DNA of 12,316 nucleotides, from positions 1-12,316 of the forward strand of contig JAIRTV010000239.1 of NCBI GenBank assembly GCA_031254675.1. Direction: 5' to 3'. Of this stretch, positions 1 through 5,663 are shown one piece after another. Positions within the stretch are counted from its first letter, which is position 1; every line of letters begins with the position of its first letter. The position numbers were made by a program, and so were the translations under genes. Origin of the DNA: Planctomycetaceae bacterium. Its GTDB lineage: Bacteria > Planctomycetota > Planctomycetia > Pirellulales > Thermoguttaceae. The notes under the pieces were generated by a model. It was given only the letters and a program-made list of their open reading frames with translations. It had not been told where the DNA came from and searched no databases.

Positions 1-229
1 CTCAAAAAATGAAACGGTTTTTGTAAAATAAATAATTTTGACATAATTGTTTGTGAGTTGTTTGAATTAATTTTGAACTAATATTTTTTAAGCCGACGTG
101 GGTCAATTTTAATATTCCAGCCGAAGAGTTTTCACTTTCTATTGTGTTGGCGAAACATTACCCACTTTGGGCGCAACAATTTAGCGGTCGAATGTTCAAC
201 ACTTTTTTTATTGGAATACTCAAAATTGT
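1..229. other. AT-rich intergenic stretch at left edge
   Basis: No convincing gene is seen here. The stretch lies downstream of the minus-strand aldolase-like gene and is AT-rich in its first 110 bases. No strong terminator (GC stem plus T run in the minus direction) is visible. It carries a diverged fragment of the palindromic repeat family found at 8955-9232 (listed separately at 149-169). A 71-codon plus-strand frame starting in this fragment runs into the antisense of the aldolase gene and looks like a shadow. Confidence 0.5.
149..169 (+). repeat. Diverged fragment of the GGCGAAACAT palindromic repeat family
   Basis: The sequence GGCGAAACATTACCCAC followed by TTTG matches the right half of the palindromes at 9146-9165 and 9171-9191 (GGCGAAACATCACCCAC, then CTTTG in the second copy). 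The difference from the second copy is one substitution and one missing base over about 21 positions. The left half of the hairpin (ATGTTTC) is absent, so this looks like a decayed or partial copy. It sits 60 bases past the stop codon of the aldolase-like gene. A chance match of this length is unlikely but not excluded by eye. Confidence 0.5.
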
Positions 230-1378
230 TTACCCGAAAACTCGTTTAAGACGGTCGAGATTCCATTGGACTTTTTCGGCGGCGGTCATTTTTGAAAAAT
301 CAGGCGTATCGGGTTTGGTGTTTGTTTTTTTCGTTGAAACCGCTGAACGACCGCCATAACTGTCGGTTGATTCCATTCGTTGCAAGTCGTCCGCCAAAGA
401 ACGTCGCGGCGTGATAGAAAGTTTTTGGAGATCACCATGATACGCTTTCACCGCTTCAACCGGTTCCATTTGACTGTCGGCAATCGCCCGAAGATATTTG
501 ACAAAAGTTAATTGATGTTCGGCGTGATTGATTTTGCGACCATACAACGCCACTCGTGCTCCATACTTTTTGGCATCGGCAAGCATTTGGAACGCATCAA
601 GAGTTGTTCCTGCCGACCCGCCAAGAATACCAACCACCAAACGACTATCGTAACGAGCTAACGCTTCCATCGCTTTCGGACCGTAATAAGGAATCTTCAG
701 AAAAATTGGTCGCCCTCGCTCGGTAACTCCCGCCAATGTCCGAACAATATGATTGTTGACAAATGTCGGAATATCTTGCGGCACCGTAGAACCGGAAATA
801 TTCGGACTAAACACTTCAAGGAAATGTCGAAAACCTTTTGCTTCCGCTTCGATTCGAAAGTCTTTGTACGCCAACAACGCTTCTCGATCATGTTCCAGAT
901 CATTGTTGAACGTAATCGAATACAAACCCAAATCCGCACCAAGTTTCCGTTCGTTCGGTTCGCAATGAATTTTGCCGCAAAGAGCATGATCAATCGTTGC
1001 TGTTCGGAACCACCGACTCGGTTCACTGCCGTAAACTCCTTCTGCTCCGGCAAGCCAAATATCGGTGGTGTCATTCGCACGAATTGCCGGAGTAATTGTT
1101 GAGTTGTCGAAAATTCGTTCCCGAATCGTTAAAATCTCACTCGTACTCGCACTCATCAACATAATATCAACAAGACCTTGCGCAACAACATGACGGATTT
1201 GTTCGCGGTACTCGTCTAACGTTCGAAACGCCGCTTCGTGTCCGTAATGTTCAGGGCTTTGCCCAGGAGCAGAAAGCCCATAAGCCATGTCCGCATCTTT
1301 GGCATCAGCTAAAATAAAATCGTTGCAATTCCGGTCAGTAAGAATTCGAGATAATTTCTGATCAAGTGTTTTTTGCAT
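230..1378 (-). CDS. TIM-barrel aldolase-like protein (class I/DeoC-LacD-like), function unknown
   Basis: A 382-residue protein from the ATG at 1378. An in-frame TTG at 1414 would add 12 residues but has no better ribosome site. The pattern suggests a class I aldolase-type TIM barrel: an early strand ending in ILADAKDAD (residues 22-30), alternating strand and helix segments, a strand RPIFLKIPYYG (about 223-233) whose Lys228 sits where class I aldolases carry the Schiff-base lysine, and a glycine-rich turn GILGGSAGTT (about 250-259) like a phosphate-binding loop. The last 60 residues are polar and lysine-rich, probably a tail outside the barrel. The substrate cannot be named. The gene is divergent from cobU across a 454-bp gap and has no pathway partner in view. 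I believe similar proteins occur in planctomycetes, but cannot confirm it here. The coding assignment is strong; the family assignment is moderate. Confidence 0.7.
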   Translation of the reverse strand: MQKTLDQKLSRILTDRNCNDFILADAKDADMAYGLSAPGQSPEHYGHEAAFRTLDEYREQIRHVVAQGLVDIMLMSASTSEILTIRERIFDNSTITPAIRANDTTDIWLAGAEGVYGSEPSRWFRTATIDHALCGKIHCEPNERKLGADLGLYSITFNNDLEHDREALLAYKDFRIEAEAKGFRHFLEVFSPNISGSTVPQDIPTFVNNHIVRTLAGVTERGRPIFLKIPYYGPKAMEALARYDSRLVVGILGGSAGTTLDAFQMLADAKKYGARVALYGRKINHAEHQLTFVKYLRAIADSQMEPVEAVKAYHGDLQKLSITPRRSLADDLQRMESTDSYGGRSAVSTKKTNTKPDTPDFSKMTAAEKVQWNLDRLKRVFG

Positions 1379-1644
1379 AAAAATTAGTGTTGGTAATTCG
1401 GTTAAATTGTCCAAAATATTTTACAGTATCAATTTTACAAAATAGAATCCCATTAATCTAACGTTAAAACAGAACAAAGTCAATCCGTATTGCGATAAAT
1501 TGATCGGAAATAGCGGAGATGTCGCTTGGTTGTTTCAGAAGGACATTGCCCATACGTATTAAGTTAAGGCATTTTGCTGAATTTGTTGGAGTTTTGTTAA
1601 AATGAACAATTTTTATGAAGTTTATTTTTCGAGCAACCCGTTTT

Positions 1645-1680
1645 GATTTTTGCTGAGATTTTTGCTGAGATTTTTGTTAA
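1645..1680 (+). repeat. Three tandem 12-bp units GATTTTTGCTGA
   Basis: Two identical units, GATTTTTGCTGA at 1645-1656 and 1657-1668, are followed by a third with two changes (GATTTTTGTTAA, 1669-1680), and GATTTTC at 1681 begins a fourth. The array lies 150 bases upstream of cobU in the divergent promoter region. It could be slippage-generated or a protein-binding array; nothing in the sequence decides between these. Confidence 0.6.
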
Positions 1681-1739
1681 GATTTTCTTGTTTTCCGATC
1701 ATTTTTGTGTTTTCTCGTGTATGTTGTTCCGAATTGATC

Positions 1740-1768
1740 TTGGAAAAAAGGGAAATTTTTTGTAAAGT
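1740..1768 (+). promoter_or_regulatory. Weak sigma70-like promoter candidate for cobU
   Basis: TTGGAA (1740-1745) and TAAAGT (1763-1768) are separated by exactly 17 bases; each matches the consensus hexamer at four of six positions. This would give a leader of roughly 58 bases before the cobU ATG. The surrounding DNA is very AT-rich, so a match of this quality by chance is quite possible. Confidence 0.22.
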
Positions 1769-1832
1769 ATGTTTTTGTATTACTTAACCTTATTACTTTA
1801 ACAAACGAAAATTCCTTTCGGATGTTGTTACG

Positions 1833-2369
1833 ATGACCAACGTTTTTATTTCGGGCGGCTGCAAAAGCGGAAAATCTTATCACGCTCAGATTCTCGCTAA
1901 AAATAAGCAACAAAAAAATCTGCCTCTGTATTATTTGGCAACAATGTTTCCACAAGACAACGAAGATCAACAACGTATCAAGAAACATCAACAAGATCGA
2001 ATCGGTTGGGGGTTCGAAACAATTGAAGTTTCAAAAAACATTTTGTCCGTTCTCGATACATGTAACGCCAACGGTACGTTTCTGCTGGATAGTGTTACGT
2101 CGCTTCTTGCCAATGAAATGTTTTCCGAACAAGGAACGATTGTCGATCATGCCCCCGAAAAATTAGGTCACGAATTAGTGTTGCTCGCAGGAAGATTGAA
2201 AAATATTGTGTTCGTGTCCGATTTCATTTACTCGGATTCTGATTTTTATAATACTTCAACAGAAGAATTTAGAAAAGGATTGGCGTTTATTGACCGGAAA
2301 TTAGCCGGAATTTGCGAAACAGTTTTGGAAATGTCGTGCGGAATTGTTATTGCTCATAAAGTGGAATAA
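1833..2369 (+). CDS. cobU: Adenosylcobinamide kinase / adenosylcobinamide-phosphate guanylyltransferase (CobU/CobP family)
   Basis: A 178-residue protein, the usual CobU length. CobU phosphorylates adenosylcobinamide and then transfers GMP to it, making the activated intermediate for nucleotide-loop assembly of B12 in the cytoplasm. Visible motifs are a P-loop GGCKSGKS (residues 8-15), LATMFPQDNEDQQRIKKHQQDR (35-56) whose His52 aligns with the guanylylated His46 of Salmonella CobU, and the Walker-B-like strand FLLDSVTSLLANEM (83-96). The family's NEVG motif after the VxVS strand is absent: the protein reads VSDFIYSDSDFY (128-139). The C-terminal helix (FRKGLAFIDRKLAGICETVLEM) is recognisable. 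No other cobalamin gene is adjacent, which fits corrinoid salvage or a scattered pathway. The gene converges on the peptidase-like gene with a 16-bp gap. The ATG has no clear Shine-Dalgarno site. Confidence 0.88.
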   Translation: MTNVFISGGCKSGKSYHAQILAKNKQQKNLPLYYLATMFPQDNEDQQRIKKHQQDRIGWGFETIEVSKNILSVLDTCNANGTFLLDSVTSLLANEMFSEQGTIVDHAPEKLGHELVLLAGRLKNIVFVSDFIYSDSDFYNTSTEEFRKGLAFIDRKLAGICETVLEMSCGIVIAHKVE

Positions 2370-2385
2370 AAATTCGGTATTGATT

Positions 2386-3246
2386 TTAACGGAACAATAT
2401 CAGAATCAAAATAATACCAACAAATGTTGTGAAGGACAAAATTTGTTGAGCGGTTATGATGGTTCGCAAGGGAGTTTTTCGCACGCAAAAAAACAATAAT
2501 TGGAAACAAATCAACACAGGTATTCCGAAAACACCTAAATATAATCCAATCAAGATTCCCGAAACAATTCGCGAAATTAAATTTGAGTTAAGCGATATTT
2601 TTTTTGGAACATTAAGCAATGTCTTTGCTGAAACATCTGAAAAAAGAACAGCAATAATCGAACATAACATTGCACTAAGGAACACAACACTCAACGCAAT
2701 GGATTCATTTCCGGTTTTGATATATTGTATTGGCTCGGCAAACAACGGAAGATGAAACGAGTATTGGATGAAATACGGCATGATGAACGCCGGAATAGCA
2801 ATGGGAATAAAGAGTTTTGTAGGAATGGTTTTTCGTTCTTGTTCGATAAAACCGGCAGCAGCGAATGTAACAACAAGACCGGAAAAAGTAACAACAAAAC
2901 AGAAAAATTCGATGATCGAATAATTGCAGTTGCGGTCAAGAGCCAACAAGGAAATTGTTCCGAAAATACAACCGCAAAGAGCTTCGACAATCGGATAACG
3001 AATATTAATTGGTTCTTTGCAATCGCGACATTTTCCGCGAAGAAAAATCCAACCAAACACCGGAACATTATCGTACCAACGAATCGGATGATGACATTGC
3101 GGACAATGGGACGGCGGATTGGAAAGACTTTTGCCACGCGGCAACCGATAGATAACAACATTCAAAAAACTCCCAATACACATTCCGAAAAATGTTAGCC
3201 AAATAAATAAACTCAACTCAATCACAGGATCAGAATCAATCATCAT
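2386..3246 (-). CDS. Prepilin-peptidase-like membrane protein (A24/PilD family), catalytic motifs degenerate
   Basis: A 286-residue polytopic inner-membrane protein. The N-terminal domain is a clear match to type IV prepilin peptidase/methylase: GSFLNVVIYRLPRG (residues 25-38) and a zinc-type four-cysteine site C48-x2-C51 and C73-x2-C76, followed by NIRYPIVEAL. The C-terminal A24 half is aberrant. Where active enzymes have an Asp-containing FIDxDxxxIPDxLT-type segment, this protein has FIEQERKTIPTKL (133-145), and no GxGDxK motif is found. The only nearby candidate is D204 in LFSDVSAK. Multiple hydrophobic segments remain. A fully active peptidase is therefore doubtful; methylation, a scaffold role or strong divergence are alternatives. 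No frameshift is apparent. Tandem ATGs at 3246 and 3243 leave a one-residue ambiguity in the start, and no Shine-Dalgarno site is seen. Confidence 0.8.
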   Translation of the reverse strand: MMIDSDPVIELSLFIWLTFFGMCIGSFLNVVIYRLPRGKSLSNPPSHCPQCHHPIRWYDNVPVFGWIFLRGKCRDCKEPINIRYPIVEALCGCIFGTISLLALDRNCNYSIIEFFCFVVTFSGLVVTFAAAGFIEQERKTIPTKLFIPIAIPAFIMPYFIQYSFHLPLFAEPIQYIKTGNESIALSVVFLSAMLCSIIAVLFSDVSAKTLLNVPKKISLNSNLISRIVSGILIGLYLGVFGIPVLICFQLLFFCVRKTPLRTIITAQQILSFTTFVGIILILILFR

Positions 3247-3388
3247 AATTATTATAGTTCAAAAAATTGGAAAATCGGTAATGATTCGGAAGAATTTTTG
3301 TTGCGTGTTGATCAATATTTGGAAGACAATTTTTTTAATTTCGCTATTCTATTTTTTTGTTAGGACGATACGATTATTCGGGATTCTG

Positions 3389-4312
3389 TTATCGCCGGTA
3401 AATCAAACCAATTCCGATGGAGTTGACCTCTGTAACAGGATAAATCGCCAACCCTCGCGGTAACGGTTTGAGTCCTTCTGTTTCCGAAACAGCCCGAACC
3501 GAAAGATACGCAAGATACCAACCCAATAAAACTTGCGACAAATAATGAGCATCGTCATTCAACCGACTCCAACCAGGAATAATCGATAACGTGTAGAATA
3601 AACTTTTGACCCAGATTTTATCGGTCATTTGCGCTGCGGTAATAAACGGAACCGCTCCAATAAAAGCGTGTCCACTCACTCCATGATCATTTTGAAACGG
3701 TTTCCAATACGAAGAACCATCACGCGGACGATCAGAACCAAGAACAAATTGCGTCGCAAGAAGTGTCGGCGCCCCCACCGTATAACCCCGCGCCGTACGA
3801 TCAAAAAAATCACCAATAAAATGACACACCTCTCCATTACGGCAATCCTTGTTTTCATCAACAAAATACCTCCGCTCCTGATGAAAACGATACAGAATTG
3901 TTGTCGTTACCACAATCGGAATAAAAATTTTGCCCTCACCAAATATTTTGCTAAACTCACTAAATTCTTTGGTAAAATTGCAACGAATTTGATCGTTATA
4001 CCAATTTTGAAAATGTCTGTCCATTTTGGTATTTGCCAGAATACCAGCACCAAGCAACGATAATCCGTAATTTTTAATGTCGCTTTTTTGATACAAGTTA
4101 CCGAAATCCGAAAAAATTCGATCACGCCCGCGATTTCCAAAACGGAGAAATGTTTCAGAAAACGTCAACGGAATAGGACGAGATAAAGTCAATTCGTCGG
4201 AAATCGAAAAAAACGGTGGTGTTGGTCGGTTGTCTGTTTGTGCAATTGCGGTGATTGTTCCTGTTGCCAAGATCAAAAAAATTATCATCCCAATCCGAAT
4301 CATCTTGAACAT
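3389..4312 (-). CDS. Secreted PAP2-family (phosphatidic acid phosphatase type 2) protein
   Basis: A 307-residue protein from the ATG at 4312, which has AGG six bases upstream; an in-frame TTG at 4330 is less likely. An N-terminal signal peptide (hydrophobic residues about 7-24, then TAIAQ) points to export. PAP2 hydrolyses lipid or other phosphomonoesters through a phospho-histidine. All three PAP2 motifs can be placed: QFVLGSDRP (188-196, family KX6RP), GVSGHAF (211-217, family PSGH) and SRLNDDAHYLSQ (249-260, family SRX5HX3D). The motif 2 and motif 3 histidines are kept, but the motif 1 lysine and motif 3 aspartate are both glutamine. The C-terminus ends in alternating residues (SIGIGLIYRR), possibly a beta strand. 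The gene lies between flgB (139-bp gap) and the peptidase-like gene (142-bp gap) and is probably its own unit. Confidence 0.85.
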   Translation of the reverse strand: MFKMIRIGMIIFLILATGTITAIAQTDNRPTPPFFSISDELTLSRPIPLTFSETFLRFGNRGRDRIFSDFGNLYQKSDIKNYGLSLLGAGILANTKMDRHFQNWYNDQIRCNFTKEFSEFSKIFGEGKIFIPIVVTTTILYRFHQERRYFVDENKDCRNGEVCHFIGDFFDRTARGYTVGAPTLLATQFVLGSDRPRDGSSYWKPFQNDHGVSGHAFIGAVPFITAAQMTDKIWVKSLFYTLSIIPGWSRLNDDAHYLSQVLLGWYLAYLSVRAVSETEGLKPLPRGLAIYPVTEVNSIGIGLIYRR

Positions 4313-4451
4313 GATTTGCCTACGATACAATTACAAACTTTTAACAAAAATCACACAAAATCATAACACTAAAAATTGGCAGAGAAGATTTTGACGATTC
4401 GGTTTTTGGATTCAATGCAAATATTAAATAGGGTAATTGCCGGAAGAGAAA

Positions 4452-4886
4452 TCAAACTCGTTCGCTGATCGCCGTTTGGAGTAACAACATTTGATGACGC
4501 ATAATACTGAGTGCAGTATTAAATTCCATATTATTTTTTGCCATTTCGGTTACTTGAAATTCCATGCCGACATTGTTCAGATCGTGGTACAAAATCGGAT
4601 GATCCACAGGCCAATCGTCTCCAAATGCCGACGAGCTTCCCTTTTTGAGAGGCCAATCCGGTCCGAAATGTCCGGGCGGACGGTGTTTTCGTGTGATTGC
4701 TTCCGCTAATTTTTTCTTGAACGACCCGACATCCATATCCCGTGCTTGGTACATTGGCGTATCGAAGTTCGCAATATTACCCGCCAGCAACGCCTGACGT
4801 GCTTCGTCAAAATTCACAACCTGTTCCAATACCGGAACTGTTGTCCCATCAAACAACGCTCGAAATTGATAAGTTGGACGAATCAT
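4452..4886 (-). CDS. flgB: Flagellar basal-body rod protein FlgB
   Basis: A 144-residue protein, normal FlgB length. FlgB forms the proximal rod that joins the MS ring to the rest of the rod and is exported by the flagellar type III apparatus, so a cleavable signal is not expected and none is seen. The N-terminal rod signature is clear: LLAGNIANFDTPMYQARDMD (residues 33-52), matching the family's ANIANxDTPxYKARD pattern. The C-terminal helix is also present: NNVGMEFQVTEMAKNNMEF (104-122) and the terminal TALSIMRHQMLLLQTAISER, equivalent to the coiled-coil end of rod proteins. It follows the flgN-like gene by 63 bp and is probably co-transcribed with it. The usual partners flgC and fliE do not follow; a PAP2 gene does. 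The ATG lacks an obvious Shine-Dalgarno site. Confidence 0.92.
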   Translation of the reverse strand: MIRPTYQFRALFDGTTVPVLEQVVNFDEARQALLAGNIANFDTPMYQARDMDVGSFKKKLAEAITRKHRPPGHFGPDWPLKKGSSSAFGDDWPVDHPILYHDLNNVGMEFQVTEMAKNNMEFNTALSIMRHQMLLLQTAISERV

Positions 4887-4949
4887 TTTAGTTAATAGTT
4901 AATAAATAGTTGACAGTGAATCGTTGCGAATGGAAACGGCGAAGTTGTT

Positions 4950-5348
4950 TCAACGGAATTTGGTGTAGGCGGACAAAACTTGAGAACCTTGACGAACACG
5001 CCGAAGTTGGTTTTCGGTTTCTGTTTTTTGAACTGTCAGTTCGTCCATACTGATCGAATCGTTTTGGATGATTTCTTCTAAGAGTGTTGCACAACGTTCT
5101 ATTGCTGCATTCGTTTCAAGCCGTTCTGTTTCATTGTTCCATTTTCTTTCTTCCGGCGGAATCGCCTGAAACGGAGCCAACTGTTGTTCAATCGCCTCAA
5201 ATTCATTCATAAGCCGTTGTTTTGTCGCCAAATGATGAAGCAAAACGGAAAGATTATTTTGCCGGACAATTTTCAACTGTTGCATCGATATCGGAAGCAA
5301 ACGCCGAAGCAATTCTTCTTTACACTGAATAAGTTCGCTCAAAGTCAT
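4950..5348 (-). CDS. flgN: FlgN-like flagellar export chaperone
   Basis: A 132-residue, mostly helical protein rich in Leu, Gln and Glu, with the size and layout of FlgN. FlgN binds hook-filament junction proteins in the cytoplasm and delivers them to the flagellar export gate. The C-terminal segment, from LLEEIIQNDSISMDELTVQK to LRRVRQGSQVLSAYTKF (residues about 88-131), has the FlgN-type pattern of a helix, a Leu-rich coiled coil and a terminal Leu-x-x-Tyr. The immediate link to flgB supports a flagellar role. An AGAGGA box at 5360-5365 lies 11 bases before the ATG, a rather long but usable spacing. The gene starts 51 bases from the proximal end of the 21-bp repeat region. FliT-type chaperones are an alternative, as sequence identity in this group is low. 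Confidence 0.72.
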   Translation of the reverse strand: MTLSELIQCKEELLRRLLPISMQQLKIVRQNNLSVLLHHLATKQRLMNEFEAIEQQLAPFQAIPPEERKWNNETERLETNAAIERCATLLEEIIQNDSISMDELTVQKTETENQLRRVRQGSQVLSAYTKFR

Positions 5349-5401
5349 GTTTTAACGATTCCTCTTTTAGGCGTTTCAGATAAAAATTTCACTGATAATA
5401 C

Positions 5402-5459
5402 ATGACCAATCGCCAATTGTAGAACGACAACCGACAATTGTCGTTCTACAATTGGTCAT
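5402..5459. repeat. Perfect 18-bp inverted repeat at the flgN-side end of the repeat array
   Basis: CCAATTGTAGAACGACAA (5413-5430) and TTGTCGTTCTACAATTGG (5438-5455) are exact reverse complements with a 7-base loop. A further 9-bp pair, ATGACCAAT (5402-5410) and ATTGGTCAT (5451-5459), overlaps it and allows a second pairing register. The right arm includes the first direct copy of the tandem array; the left arm is the only inverted copy. In the minus-strand transcript it would form a stable hairpin upstream of flgN. No U-run follows, so it is not a textbook terminator. Confidence 0.85.
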
Positions 5460-5663
5460 TGCTGTTCTACAATCGGCAATTGTCGTTCTACAATTGGTCG
5501 TTGCTGTTCTACAATCGGTAATTGTCGTTCTACAATTGGTCGTTGCTGTTCTACAATTGGCAATTGTCGTTCTACAATCGGTTATTTGCTGTTCTACAAT
5601 TGGCAATTGTCGTTCTACAATCGGTTATTGCTGTTCTACAATTGACAATTGTCGTTCTACAAT
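5443..5663 (+). repeat. Tandem array, 11 copies of GTTCTACAAT with a 21-bp period
   Basis: GTTCTACAAT starts at 5443, 5464, 5485, 5506, 5527, 5548, 5569, 5591, 5612, 5633 and 5654, so every step is 21 bp except one of 22 (an extra T near 5586). Units alternate: odd copies continue to TTGCT, even copies continue to ATTGTC, giving a 42-bp higher-order period. The variable middle is TTGGTC, CGGCAA, CGGTTA and similar. Both strands read open over much of the array only because 21 is a multiple of three; the 22-bp step breaks the pattern, which argues against coding. There are no unique spacers, so this is not a CRISPR. It fills the gap between the TPR gene and flgN, and its last copy contains the TPR stop codon. 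Confidence 0.92.

Larger units (their letters stand above)
1379..1832. other. 454-bp divergent intergenic region between aldolase-like gene and cobU
   Basis: This AT-rich gap should hold the promoters of both flanking genes, which are transcribed away from each other. It contains a short 12-bp tandem repeat (1645-1680) and a weak candidate promoter for cobU (1740-1768). A small hairpin CGAAA-attcc-TTTCG lies at 1806-1820, just before the cobU start. No B12-box or other cobalamin riboswitch element was found, although cobalamin genes often have one. The open frame on the minus strand at 1677-1994 is antisense to cobU and low in complexity, so it was not accepted. Confidence 0.5.

Noticed and set aside
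38..67. TTGACA with a TTGAAT 18 bases downstream on the plus strand
   Set aside because: The -10 match is poor, the DNA is very AT-rich and no plus-strand gene follows.
144..359. 71-codon plus-strand frame at the left edge
   Set aside because: More than half is antisense to the aldolase-like gene and its start lies in the repeat fragment.
1379..1414. TTG start at 1414 for the aldolase-like gene
   Set aside because: It adds 12 residues without a ribosome site, while an ATG at 1378 begins the conserved-looking part; not excluded.
1415..1832. Cobalamin riboswitch upstream of cobU
   Set aside because: No B12 box or paired conserved core could be found in the leader.
4313..4330. TTG start at 4330 for the PAP2 gene
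   Set aside because: The ATG at 4312 has AGG at a suitable distance and gives a compact signal peptide.
5402..5663. Possible CRISPR array
   Set aside because: The units are only 21 bp, contiguous, with no unique spacers and no cas genes nearby.
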